Positions 29,187 to 37,633 of a DNA stretch of 64,000 nt are shown in pieces. The stretch is taken from contig DUZX01000003.1 in assembly GCA_013349325.1 (NCBI GenBank), positions 62,001-126,000 on the forward strand, in the 5' to 3' direction. This DNA is from Desulfuromonadales bacterium. Its GTDB lineage: Bacteria; Desulfobacterota; Desulfuromonadia; Geobacterales; Pseudopelobacteraceae. The notes beneath the pieces are model-generated. The model worked only from the letters and a program-made list of their open reading frames with translations. It searched no databases and had not been told where the DNA came from. The first letter of the stretch is position 1. Each line of letters begins with the position of its first letter. A program made the translations under genes and the position numbers.

Positions 29187-29437
29187 GGTATCACCCCGTT
29201 TTCTTCAAGCCATTTTCTGATTGACGATACAGCACCTTTGTCCGTGTCCGGCGATGGATGAGGCCGATGAAACACCTTCACCACACCAAATAGGTATATC
29301 TCCAGGCGGTACCCTTCGCGCTCTATCGTTTCAGCTCCAAGCGAGATCAGAAACGCTTCGATCTCTTTCCATTTTATGTTGCCGGATACAGGCCGGTGAA
29401 AAATCAGTTCCAGAGTCTTTGAGTATTTGCGTTTCAT
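29183..29437 (-). CDS. hicA: HicA-family mRNA interferase toxin
   Basis: 84 residues with a small dsRBD-like fold: helix 'WKEIEAFLISLGAE', strands 'GYRLEIYLFGVVKVFHRPHP' with His residues in the usual catalytic region, and a C-terminal helix 'AVSSIRKWLEENGV'. HicA cleaves mRNA when not bound by HicB. There is no Shine-Dalgarno upstream of the ATG, and the predicted promoter places transcription start at about the ATG, so a leaderless message is possible. It belongs to the same mobile-element scar as the integrase remnant. Confidence 0.78.
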   Translation of the reverse strand: MKRKYSKTLELIFHRPVSGNIKWKEIEAFLISLGAETIEREGYRLEIYLFGVVKVFHRPHPSPDTDKGAVSSIRKWLEENGVIP

Positions 29438-29443
29438 ATGGAT

Positions 29444-29471
29444 ATAGTACCGTTTTTTAGTACCATGTCAA
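29444..29471 (-). promoter_or_regulatory. hicAB promoter with direct-repeat operator
   Basis: On the minus strand TTGACA (29466-29471) is followed after 16 nt by TACTAT (29444-29449). Two identical 7-bp direct repeats (plus-strand TAGTACC at 29445-29451 and 29458-29464, 13 bp apart) overlap the -10 region and spacer, a likely HicB binding site. Confidence 0.6.
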
Positions 29472-29650
29472 GAGGAATGCCAGAATTGTTTGATGATGAA
29501 GGGTGGGAGCGGATGTTCATGAGTTGTTTTCTTCTTCGAGCATACGAAAAGCAATATTTTCAGGTGAAGCATTTTCAAGCGACCTGAAAGTCCAATTCCG
29601 ACTGAGGCGGAACAACCCGCTAAAGTCAATTTCGCAAACTTCCACAACGC

Positions 29651-29683
29651 ACAAAAGGCGGGAAGATCGCTCCCGCCTTTTGT
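29651..29683 (-). terminator. Hairpin terminator after glnA
   Basis: 13-bp perfect stem ACAAAAGGCGGGA / TCCCGCCTTTTGT with a 7-nt loop, 26 nt beyond the glnA stop. T-rich on both sides of the GC core, so it could work in both directions. The flanking stretch 29472-29650 shows no supported gene. Confidence 0.8.
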
Positions 29684-29709
29684 GATGCATATAAATATTT
29701 GATCCTGAT

Positions 29710-31122
29710 TTATACGTCGTAGTACAGTGCAAATTCAAGTGGTACCGGACGCATACGGACCGGGTTGACTTCAGCTTCAGTTTTGTATTCAATCCATTTT
29801 TCAATGACGTCCGGGGTAAATACATCACCCTTGAGCAGGAATTCGTAGTCGGCTTTCAGGCAGCCAAGTGCTTCTTCCAGGGTACCCGGTGCTGACGGAA
29901 TGTCTTTCAGCTCTTCAGGGGAAAGGCCGTAGATATCCTTGTCAAGCGGCTGGCCGGGATCGATCTTGTTTTCGATACCGTCGAGACCTGCCATCAGCAT
30001 GGCGGCAAATGCCAGGTATCCATTGGCTGCCGGGTCGGGCGTACGATATTCGATACGTTTGGCCTTCGGATTTGATGAGAACATCGGGATACGCAGCGAT
30101 GCAGAACGGTTACGGCTGGAATACGCCATATTTACCGGTGCTTCGAAGCCGGGTACCAGTCGTTTGTAAGAGTTGGTAGTCGGGTTCGTAAATGCGCACA
30201 GAGCCTTGGAATGCTTGATGATGCCGCCGATGTACCAGAGCGCCATCTGTGAGAGTCCACCGTATTTTTCGCCGGCAAACAGATTGACGCCATCTCTCCA
30301 GATTGACTGATGGCAGTGCATACCGGAACCGTTATCGCCATAAAGTGGTTTCGGCATGAAGGTGGCCGTTTTGCCGTTACGATTGGCAACGTTTTTGACA
30401 ATGTATTTGAACCACTGCAGGTCATCGGCCATAGCAACCAATGAGTTGAAGCGCATATCGATTTCTGCCTGGCCACCGGTTGCAACTTCGTGATGCTGAC
30501 ATTCTACGCGGATGCCGACTTTCTGCATTTCCATAACCATCTCGTTACGCAGATCGTTCTGTGAGTCAGTCGGGGAAACCGGGAAGTAGCCTTCTTTGTG
30601 GCGTGGCTTGTATCCCAGGTTAGGGAACTCTTCACGACCGCTGTTCCAGGTGCCTTCGGATGAATCGACAGCATAGAAAGACTGATTGGCGCTGGAGTCA
30701 TAGCGTACATCGTCAAAAATAAAAAACTCGGCTTCAGGTCCGAAGTAAGCGGTATCACCGATGCCGCTTGATTTCAGATAAGCTTCAGCTTTGATGGCGA
30801 TATTACGCGGATCGCGTGAATACCCTTCCTTGGTAATCGGATCAAAGATGTTACAGATCAGCGAGAGGGTCGGAACAGCAACAAAGGGATCGATCTTTGC
30901 GGTGTTCGGATCGGGAATGATGATCATGTCGGATGCATGGATCGGCTGCCAGCCACGAATTGAAGAGCCGTCAAAGCCCTGTCCCTCTTCAAACGTGTCC
31001 TCGCCAAACTCGCTCATCGGTACGGTGAAATGCTGCCAGATACCGACAAAGTCCATGAATTTGAAATCGACCATCAGGACGCCGTTTTCTTTTGCAAACT
31101 CTACTACTTGTTGTGGGGTCAT
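29710..31122 (-). CDS. glnA: Glutamine synthetase, type I-beta
   Basis: 470 residues. It makes glutamine from glutamate and ammonia with ATP; dodecameric and cytoplasmic. Family signatures: 'FDGSSIRGW', the ATP/glutamate region '[10 protein letters not shown]', and '[18 protein letters not shown]'. Y398 in '[11 protein letters not shown]' is the equivalent of the adenylylated Tyr397, so activity is probably controlled by GlnE/PII. AAAGGAG stands 7 nt before the ATG. It lies 34 nt after glnB on the same strand, so the order is glnB-glnA with a shared sigma-54-type promoter. Confidence 0.97.
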   Translation of the reverse strand: MTPQQVVEFAKENGVLMVDFKFMDFVGIWQHFTVPMSEFGEDTFEEGQGFDGSSIRGWQPIHASDMIIIPDPNTAKIDPFVAVPTLSLICNIFDPITKEGYSRDPRNIAIKAEAYLKSSGIGDTAYFGPEAEFFIFDDVRYDSSANQSFYAVDSSEGTWNSGREEFPNLGYKPRHKEGYFPVSPTDSQNDLRNEMVMEMQKVGIRVECQHHEVATGGQAEIDMRFNSLVAMADDLQWFKYIVKNVANRNGKTATFMPKPLYGDNGSGMHCHQSIWRDGVNLFAGEKYGGLSQMALWYIGGIIKHSKALCAFTNPTTNSYKRLVPGFEAPVNMAYSSRNRSASLRIPMFSSNPKAKRIEYRTPDPAANGYLAFAAMLMAGLDGIENKIDPGQPLDKDIYGLSPEELKDIPSAPGTLEEALGCLKADYEFLLKGDVFTPDVIEKWIEYKTEAEVNPVRMRPVPLEFALYYDV

Positions 31123-31156
31123 CAGTTACTCCTTTCAGGGGGATATAATGTTCTAC

Positions 31157-31528
<372 letters not shown>

Positions 31529-31578
31529 TCAAGATCATGTATAAATAGTTAAAAACATGCGATGCTGTTGAGACTTTT

Positions 31579-31594
31579 GCAAACATCCTGCCAA
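31579..31594 (-). promoter_or_regulatory. Sigma-54 (RpoN) promoter upstream of glnB
   Basis: Reading the minus strand, TTGGCAGGATGTTTGC has GG and GC exactly 12 nt apart, matching the -24/-12 consensus (TGGCAC-N5-TTGC). It is about 84 nt upstream of the glnB ATG. The AT-rich sequence to 31737 behind it is where an NtrC-type activator would bind; I found no clear dyad there. Confidence 0.75.
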
Positions 31595-31737
31595 ATAATA
31601 ATCGTAAAAATTGATACTTATATATCGAGTGGTTATAAGAATTAATCCCGTACCTAGATATGATGGGTCTGTCTAATAAATAATCAGCCTGAAAATAGTG
31701 CTTAAAAAAAAGGCTCTACAGGTAAATGGTGTCGGAT

Positions 31738-32445
31738 TTACAGATTTTTTAATTCCCTGATGATCTCAACCTGGCGCTGGTTAATGAAGTGAGCCAGTTG
31801 CTGCTGGGAGTGCTTTTCGATATGAAACTCCAGGATACAGGTACATGGGGTTTCTTCACTGGTTGCTTTGACAACGGTAGCATTCAAGGATGTCTCCACC
31901 ACGGTCGTGCTGGTGAGATCGGGCAGTTTAAGATACAGGTTGATTTCCGTGCCGGTTAGCAACGATCCGCAAGACGGGAGCTCCAGAGCAGCCCCTCCCA
32001 GAGACATCACCTTGATGTACCCTTTCAGGACTTCGTCGTCGCAGACCAGATCCGCTTCAACCGGTTTGTCAAGCTGTACGCGTACAAAACGCCGCATACC
32101 GGCCAGATTGTTTGCATACCAGAACTTGCACAAAATAGCCCGTTTTTTGATCGCACTGACATAAAAAGCTTCTCCGACAATGTCTTCACGGAAGGGGCTT
32201 TTTGCATGAGCTCGAATCAGTGCTTTTCGCTCTCTTTCGATCGCTTTGGACTGATATTCGTGGATCGCAAATTCGGCCATCTGATTTTCAACGTTTAAAA
32301 GAACCGCATCAAAAGAAACGGGAATCTGCTTGAAATAATTCAGTAAACTGAAGCGCTGACCAACCATGCCTTTTAAAAACTGGAGAATAACCCTGGTATC
32401 CTCCAGCTCGGTACCTTTTATAACGTGAACATAGTGTGTAGACAC
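31738..32445 (-). CDS. PilZ-domain protein with an altered second motif
   Basis: 235 residues from GTG 32445, with GGAG about 8 nt upstream. The N-terminal about 110 residues resemble the YcgR-like flavin-reductase-type domain that precedes PilZ. The PilZ part starts at the RxxxR motif R118-R122 ('RRFVR'). The second c-di-GMP motif, normally D/NxSxxG, reads V146-M-S-L-G-G, so the first residue is changed. Binding may therefore be weak or lost. No flagellar genes are near. It is divergent to the M23 peptidase gene. Role: probable cyclic-dinucleotide effector or a degenerate homologue. Confidence 0.75.
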   Translation of the reverse strand: MSTHYVHVIKGTELEDTRVILQFLKGMVGQRFSLLNYFKQIPVSFDAVLLNVENQMAEFAIHEYQSKAIERERKALIRAHAKSPFREDIVGEAFYVSAIKKRAILCKFWYANNLAGMRRFVRVQLDKPVEADLVCDDEVLKGYIKVMSLGGAALELPSCGSLLTGTEINLYLKLPDLTSTTVVETSLNATVVKATSEETPCTCILEFHIEKHSQQQLAHFINQRQVEIIRELKNL

Positions 32446-32507
32446 TCAAGTTACTCCAGGGAGAGGATAAATTGATCTTTTTACCCGGATACTGTATAAG
32501 GTTACGG

Positions 32508-33389
32508 ATGCAGTTACCTATCAGAAAAAATCCCTTACGACAAGTATTAATCATGGATAGCGATTCTATCGTCCCATTCCGTTTTCTTTATAGAGCGGCC
32601 TTTGTCCTTATTGCCGGACTTATGCAGCTTTGTATTTTTCCGTCCCAGGGTGTAGCCGATATTTATCGCTTCGTCACGGTTGATGGTGTCGAGACTTTTA
32701 CCGATGCTCCCCGGGTAAAAGAGGCCAAAATGATCATCAAGGATCGTCCGGCGCCTTCTTCGAAGCGTCGTGGCGGCCAGCAACCCCGAAAATCGCAGAA
32801 AGTACACGATATTTCACTTGAAGAGATCGTCCAGAAAACAGTCCTCGCGGCTTCCAATCCGAACGCTACGTCGCCGGAACCTTTCGAGCCGCATCTGCCC
32901 GGTGTCGGTGGCACGGTTACTTCGCTGGTTGGCATGCGCATTGACCCGATAGATGGCGTCTGGAGACAGCATAACGGTGTTGATATAGCCATTCCTACCG
33001 GTACCGCCGTCATGCCGGTTGCAGCAGGCGTGGTCATTTATTGCGGTGCCCGCTCCGGGTACGGCAATACCGTAATCGTTGAACATGACAACGGTATCGT
33101 GACGCTGTACGCCCACAACAGCCAGATTCTGGTATCACAGGGACAGCCTGTTACCGCAGGCAGCACGCTGGCTCTTTCCGGTTCAACGGGACGCTCCACC
33201 GGTCCGCATCTTCATTTTGAAGCCTGGCAGGCCGGCACCAATATTACCGATGCCTTTGTACCGGGCAGCACGCGTAAACTGTCTGATCTTAGACTGGTTG
33301 CCGCCACTCAGCGCTCGTCCCGTTTCCGCAGTGAAGTTCTCTCGGACGGTTCCGTACTGTTTACCAATCTTCCCGCCTCTCGCCCCTGA
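32508..33389 (+). CDS. Exported M23 (LytM-type) metallopeptidase with N-terminal DUF4124-like segment
   Basis: Three starts are possible: ATG 32508 (AAGG 7 nt upstream, chosen), ATG 32553 (best signal-peptide length, no ribosome site) and TTG 32472 (after GAGAGG). A hydrophobic export segment 'AAFVLIAGLMQLCIF' is followed by 'DIYRFVTVDGVETFTDAP', typical of DUF4124. The peptidase domain has HxxxD ('QHNGVDIAIP') and HxH ('GPHLHFE'), the full zinc-ligand set, so it should cut peptidoglycan peptides. The stop overlaps the start of the aldolase-like gene by 1 nt. Confidence 0.85.
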   Translation: MQLPIRKNPLRQVLIMDSDSIVPFRFLYRAAFVLIAGLMQLCIFPSQGVADIYRFVTVDGVETFTDAPRVKEAKMIIKDRPAPSSKRRGGQQPRKSQKVHDISLEEIVQKTVLAASNPNATSPEPFEPHLPGVGGTVTSLVGMRIDPIDGVWRQHNGVDIAIPTGTAVMPVAAGVVIYCGARSGYGNTVIVEHDNGIVTLYAHNSQILVSQGQPVTAGSTLALSGSTGRSTGPHLHFEAWQAGTNITDAFVPGSTRKLSDLRLVAATQRSSRFRSEVLSDGSVLFTNLPASRP

Positions 33390-34573
33390 TGCTCGATCAG
33401 ATTACAAAATACAGCGATAAACTGGTTGCAGACCGCTCTGCACTCCCCGAACTGATTGCGTTTGCAGCCCAGGATGACAGCATCATTTCGGCCGGTAATC
33501 CTGAACTGGCTGCATTGGCAGCAGATATCCTGAGCCACCTGGATTGCCTGGCCCTGACCGTTGCCCGATCGGCACTCCCCTTTGCCGATTTCCTGTTGCG
33601 GCGGAGTGACCCTGCTGAACAGGCGATCATCCCGCGCGATACCGAAACCCGAACCTTTCTGCACGACATTCCGATTCTGCGGCACACCGGATTCGGACCC
33701 GACCCGGCGCGAACAATCGCGGCACTGCTGGGTAATCGAAAGGGGATCGTGGTCGAAGGGGTCGGTATCATCGCCAGCGGTACCGTAACGGTCGAGCAGG
33801 CCTATATTAACTGGTCATCGGTCTTTCATTCGACCTACATCAAATATCTTGAAGATCTGCTGGAGACCGGCTTTATTCTGCCGGAAGAAGCCGAGGCTTT
33901 CGCCGGATTCAGGACAACCTGGCTGCTGCCGCTTTCAGCGGAGGGGCTGGCGTTTCGTCAGGGGCCGCTGACCGAGCACACCCATATCCTTGACGAGCTT
34001 GTTCACGTCGGTCGCTATACGGTCCAGCGCGGCCTGGTAGATTCGTTCTTCGGCAATATATCCTGCTCACATGACCGGCTGATCTACATTTCACAAACCG
34101 CTTCCAGTCTGGATGAACTCTCTGCCTGCATTGATCCGGTCCCTTTCACGAATACTTCGACCGTCGGTATTACCGCCTCCAGTGAACTTGTGGCACATCG
34201 CAGCATCTACGAGACAACCGGTTGTCACGTTATTCTGCATGGACACCCGCGCTTTGCGGTGATTATGAGTATGCTCTGCCAGGATCAGGAGAACTGTGAT
34301 GTAGCGGATTGCTGGAAGGAATGCCGGAAAGTTCGCTATCTCGGTGACACGCCGGTTGTGGCCGGTGAGATCGGGGCCGGTGGTCTGGCAAAAAACGTCC
34401 CTCCCGTTATCGGCGCGACGGGGAGGGCGATTGTCTACGGGCATGGTGTCTTCAGTATCGGAATGACCGGTTTTCGTGAAGCCTTCCAGGGTCTGGTAGA
34501 CGTTGAAAACTGGTGCCGTGACGAATATTTCAGACGCTTCGATGAAAAATTAATGGAACGCTCAGGCAGCTGA
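33389..34573 (+). CDS. Class II aldolase/adducin-family protein
   Basis: 394 residues. The C-terminal half (about 195-385) carries the family pattern: 'FFGNISCSHD', the metal-binding 'HGHP' and 'VYGHGVFSIG'. The N-terminal half also looks aldolase-like near its end ('VEGVGIIASGTVTVEQAYIN', parallel to the C-terminal 'YGHGVFSIGMTGFREAFQ') but lacks the His pair, so the protein may be a tandem duplication with one inactive half. Substrate is unknown. It overlaps the M23 gene start/stop by 1 nt, and its 3' end overlaps the convergent membrane-protein gene by 12 nt. Confidence 0.75.
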   Translation: MLDQITKYSDKLVADRSALPELIAFAAQDDSIISAGNPELAALAADILSHLDCLALTVARSALPFADFLLRRSDPAEQAIIPRDTETRTFLHDIPILRHTGFGPDPARTIAALLGNRKGIVVEGVGIIASGTVTVEQAYINWSSVFHSTYIKYLEDLLETGFILPEEAEAFAGFRTTWLLPLSAEGLAFRQGPLTEHTHILDELVHVGRYTVQRGLVDSFFGNISCSHDRLIYISQTASSLDELSACIDPVPFTNTSTVGITASSELVAHRSIYETTGCHVILHGHPRFAVIMSMLCQDQENCDVADCWKECRKVRYLGDTPVVAGEIGAGGLAKNVPPVIGATGRAIVYGHGVFSIGMTGFREAFQGLVDVENWCRDEYFRRFDEKLMERSGS

Positions 34574-35416
34574 CTTGAGTATCTCCGAAGCAAGCCGGAT
34601 CTGATCATCCTCCACGGCAACGGCATGAGCGCTATGTTCAATCAGCTCGTAGAGCCGCTGAAAGCGCTCGACATTGACCGGCTGGCCGGTTTTCCTGCCG
34701 AAATATATTCCTGACTGCGGGAATACCTCCGTGGCGATCTGATCATCATAGATGGCGAAATCGTAGGAGCTGTTGGTATCTCTCCCGCTCAGATTGTTGG
34801 CCGTTGTGGGAAGTTCATCCCGAAAGGCAATCCGCACTTCGATATCGTCTGTGTGCTGTATCATCAGTATTTTTTGCACATCAGGATCGCTCAGCTCTTC
34901 GCGATTCATGACAAAAATACGCGTAATGGCAACACCACGATCCAGCGCTCGCAGGTTGGATTGATAAAAGTTGACCATGGCTCCGCGCGAAAGCCAGCCG
35001 GTGGTAATCGGATCGACCGCCTTGATACGATGCTGCGTCATATCAGAACATTTCGCACCTTCCAGATAGAATTCAGTCTCATCCAGCGGAATAAATCCCT
35101 GTTGTAGCATCAAAATCGTACGTTTGTTACCCGCCAGAAGCTCCTGCGCCCGCACCTGGCACTCCGGATCGCTGATCTGCGCCAGGGCGAAGGTCAGTTC
35201 ATGCGCCTGGTGGTATTGGTCCACCAGAACCCGTCGTGTTTTTTCAATATCCTCCCGTAACAGATACGTAGCCAGTGACAGCAGAATGCCAATGCCGAAA
35301 ATACTGTAGGCCACCTGGGGATTGTGCAGCACGGCGTGGAAAAAAATCGCCAGACCGGCACTGGCCAGAAATTCTATAAAGACGGCCATTTCCTGGATTT
35401 TTTTACTCAACTTCAT
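34562..35416 (-). CDS. Two-helix inner-membrane protein under riboswitch control, function unknown
   Basis: 284 residues from ATG 35416, chosen because GAGGAG lies 8 nt upstream; the longer frame to 35551 runs into the riboswitch terminator and is not coding. Two membrane helices ('AVFIEFLASAGLAIFFHAVL' and 'YSIFGIGILLSLATYLL') are followed by a short helical linker and a cytoplasmic domain of about 200 residues with 'RGVAITRIFVMNREEL' and 'DFAIYDD', which I do not recognise. It is similar in layout to membrane-tethered sensory domains. Its leader has a GEMM-I riboswitch, so output should depend on a cyclic dinucleotide. Confidence 0.75.
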   Translation of the reverse strand: MKLSKKIQEMAVFIEFLASAGLAIFFHAVLHNPQVAYSIFGIGILLSLATYLLREDIEKTRRVLVDQYHQAHELTFALAQISDPECQVRAQELLAGNKRTILMLQQGFIPLDETEFYLEGAKCSDMTQHRIKAVDPITTGWLSRGAMVNFYQSNLRALDRGVAITRIFVMNREELSDPDVQKILMIQHTDDIEVRIAFRDELPTTANNLSGRDTNSSYDFAIYDDQIATEVFPQSGIYFGRKTGQPVNVERFQRLYELIEHSAHAVAVEDDQIRLASEILKSAA

Positions 35417-35463
35417 ATTGTGTGTCTCCTCGTTGATTTTTTTATACAGGATTGCGCAGGCAT

Positions 35464-35517
35464 AAAAAAGCCGGCTCGCTGGTTCTATCAACTGATTGAT
35501 AGTTCGGCGACCCGGCT
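35464..35517 (-). terminator. Riboswitch-controlled intrinsic terminator
   Basis: On the minus strand AGCCGG pairs with CCGGCT, TCGC with GCGA, and the inner CTATCAA with TTGATAG, followed by six T's. The 5' half of this stem is made of conserved 3' sequence of the aptamer, so aptamer and terminator exclude each other. Confidence 0.85.
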
Positions 35518-35582
35518 GTCTGCATGAGACCCTGTGAGCTTTCCGTCCCACCCTCGCGGGCGGTTTAGTAGTATCGTCTATC
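35498..35582 (-). ncRNA. GEMM-I riboswitch aptamer (c-di-GMP or cyclic AMP-GMP)
   Basis: Minus-strand leader. P1 is GATAG (35578-35582) with CTATC (35498-35502). P2 is CCGCCC-GCGA-GGGTGG, a 6-bp stem with a GNRA tetraloop, preceded by the conserved TAAACC and followed by 'GGGACGGAAAGC', nearly the GEMM-I consensus GGGACGCAAAGC. P3 includes GTCT-CATGC-AGAC and then 'GCCGGGTCGCCGA'. Because ligand-stabilised P1 and the terminator compete for CTATC, I infer an ON switch (antitermination). By ungapped alignment with the Vibrio Vc2 RNA, the base at the ligand-discriminating position (G20 for c-di-GMP) is not G, so the ligand cannot be assigned by reading. Confidence 0.85.
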
Positions 35583-35609
35583 TGAAACTGATCTTTCTGT
35601 AAGGCGGCT

Positions 35610-35639
35610 CACGGTACCCGATGGGTGTGTGTCTGTCAA
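35610..35639 (-). promoter_or_regulatory. Promoter of the riboswitch transcript
   Basis: Minus-strand TTGACA (35634-35639) is a perfect -35 box. After 17 nt comes TACCGT, a weak -10. Transcription would start just before the aptamer, about 15 nt beyond the end of the preceding gene. Confidence 0.5.
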
Positions 35640-35653
35640 GGGGATTAGAAAAA

Positions 35654-37630
35654 TTACCAGATATATTCAGCAGCTATCTGCCGTTTGTCCTTGCCGGCCA
35701 GGATGTGCAGTATGCGCAGCTGTTTCAACTTGTGTGGCGATAGCGAGCCCAGTGAAATGTAGACAATCGTGCGATCTCGGCGCGCGGCGATCTGTTTGAA
35801 GATGCTGCGGGGCGGTTTGGCAGCCACGTAGACGACATTTTTTTCGGTCGAGTAATCCAGTGCAGCCATCAGCAGAACTTCGGACCCGGTTGCAGCGCTC
35901 TGATAATCAGGATCTTGCCAGACATCCAGCATCCGCCGCGGGGGGAATGAGAGCAGAAACCCCCCGTATTCAGAACGGCAGATGCCCGGCCCGACGATGT
36001 TTTCAGTAGGATCGGTCGCGTAAAAGGCCATATCAGACTCCTGATCATGCTCCCCCAGCCAGGTCATGCGATACGGGTAGCGTCCGGTGCGGCGATCTTC
36101 ATCAAAAATCATCACCAGACTTCCAACGCCACCTTTGGCGCGCTGCTGCTCCCTGACAAAAATCGCCCCGTCGTGAATGTTGCGGATCGTCTCGCGCATG
36201 TCGATGCCATCCAGGAGTGATGAGCTGAATTTTTCCGTTCGACTCAGCTCTTCAGAAAGCTGAAGTTCCCCTTTTCGCTTCAGAAACCGTCCGTACTCTT
36301 CAATGGCGATATCCTCCTGAGGCCAGGAGCAGACCGAAGGATCGTCGAAGCCTTCCAGCCACTCACCGGGACGCTTTTCCCGTTTTCGCTTGAGCAGCCC
36401 GATCCGGGAAAGTCCCTTACTCCGTTTCTGGCGTGGACGAAAGCGTATCTGGCGACTGCCGCCCCACAGCTCTTCCGGCGAGATGCTGATCGTGGCCAGG
36501 TCGCTGCTTTCCGACTGCCAGGGATAACAGGTCGCCAGTCGACAGAATGCGTAGGCAAAATTGTCGTCAACACAGCCACGGGCCGCTGCCAGGAGCTGGA
36601 AGAGATCTGGCAGCAGCATGCCGCTTTGCAGGGCATAGTTTCGGGAGAAGCGGAAAAATGCCCGTTTCTGCCAGAGCTGCAGAATCTCACCGGTCTCCTG
36701 ACGATACTGCCGGGCGGCCTCGCAGAAGAGGCGGTAGATGACGCGCTGCCGGTCGGAAAAACTCCCCTCGCGTCCCGTATGACGGGCAGTTCTACGGATG
36801 GCATTGTCCAGCAGCTGTTCTTCCGGCAGTTCCTGTCTGCCGCCACGGATCAGTTCCAGCGCATGAAAACGTTTGCGCAAGCCGCTACCGGCCTCGACCG
36901 GCTCTTCGGGGAGCGGACCACGGCGGTACTCGTAGACCGCCGAAAGGAACGGAAATTCGGCCAGGATTTCGCGGCAGGAGTCGGGGTGCAGGTTCCAGAT
37001 GCTGACGCCGTCACGCCGCATCCGCTCTAACGGTGCTGCCTGCGGGGTTGCGAAGCTGCACTTGACCCGTTCGAGGTGCGCCATTCCGCAGACGAACAGA
37101 ATGCGCTGATGTTTCTGTGCCAGCTGCTGCAGATGAAAGGCCATGCCCTGTTCCCGGCGCGTATCCTCGCGGCAGGGGGGCTCTCCGTCACAGAATTTCA
37201 GATATTCCCGGTAATAGGCTTCCAGTCCGATACGACAGATGCTGTAGGAATCAGGAAGCCGGTCATGGTGGCGGGGATACCGGTCGGTATCGATATCGAC
37301 GAAATACAGCGGCAGATTCAGCTCAAGCGCCCTGCGTGCCGCCTCTACCAGCGGGTCGGCCGGTTCCACCAGCAGATAGACGGTTTCCCCCTCAACCGGT
37401 TTCCCCCCTTTTTTCGTATTTCTCCGGTAGCTGAGTACCGAAATCTGCGGCAGTCGACGTACGGCGCGTAGAAAAAGAGGTTCAAGGGTGGGGGGGAGTT
37501 CGATCGCGACGGCGTCCGGTCGGACCCGCGCGCAGGCCATGCGCACCAGGTGGGCGAATTCAAGGCGGTAATGCAGTATCGGCAGGGCGTGAATCGGGCC
37601 GAAGTTTTCAAGGTGGAGACGCTGCGGCAT
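35654..37630 (-). CDS. Large protein with TraB/TIKI-like N-terminal domain
   Basis: 658 residues. The first about 200 residues have the TraB/TIKI (PrgY, GumN-related) pattern: a GxxH motif at the start ('FGPIHALP'), 'DAVAIELPP', a conserved 'DTRREQGMAFHLQQL' like the family's R...MA helix, and a second GxxH in 'FVCGMAHLERV'. Eukaryotic TIKI homologues are putative metalloproteases. The remaining about 450 residues match nothing I know, although the set-up recalls DUF5682 proteins, which are encoded with MoxR ATPases. No signal peptide or membrane helix. It starts 3 nt after the AAA+ gene stop without a clear ribosome site, so it is translationally coupled to it. Confidence 0.65.
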   Translation of the reverse strand: MPQRLHLENFGPIHALPILHYRLEFAHLVRMACARVRPDAVAIELPPTLEPLFLRAVRRLPQISVLSYRRNTKKGGKPVEGETVYLLVEPADPLVEAARRALELNLPLYFVDIDTDRYPRHHDRLPDSYSICRIGLEAYYREYLKFCDGEPPCREDTRREQGMAFHLQQLAQKHQRILFVCGMAHLERVKCSFATPQAAPLERMRRDGVSIWNLHPDSCREILAEFPFLSAVYEYRRGPLPEEPVEAGSGLRKRFHALELIRGGRQELPEEQLLDNAIRRTARHTGREGSFSDRQRVIYRLFCEAARQYRQETGEILQLWQKRAFFRFSRNYALQSGMLLPDLFQLLAAARGCVDDNFAYAFCRLATCYPWQSESSDLATISISPEELWGGSRQIRFRPRQKRSKGLSRIGLLKRKREKRPGEWLEGFDDPSVCSWPQEDIAIEEYGRFLKRKGELQLSEELSRTEKFSSSLLDGIDMRETIRNIHDGAIFVREQQRAKGGVGSLVMIFDEDRRTGRYPYRMTWLGEHDQESDMAFYATDPTENIVGPGICRSEYGGFLLSFPPRRMLDVWQDPDYQSAATGSEVLLMAALDYSTEKNVVYVAAKPPRSIFKQIAARRDRTIVYISLGSLSPHKLKQLRILHILAGKDKRQIAAEYIW

Positions 37631-37633
37631 GGG

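Noticed and set aside
29472-29650. Short open frames on both strands between hicA and glnA
   Set aside because: Short, compositionally plain, without homology or convincing ribosome sites; treated as intergenic.
35417-35551. 45-codon N-terminal extension of the membrane protein
   Set aside because: It overlaps the riboswitch terminator, while ATG 35416 has a strong GAGGAG site.
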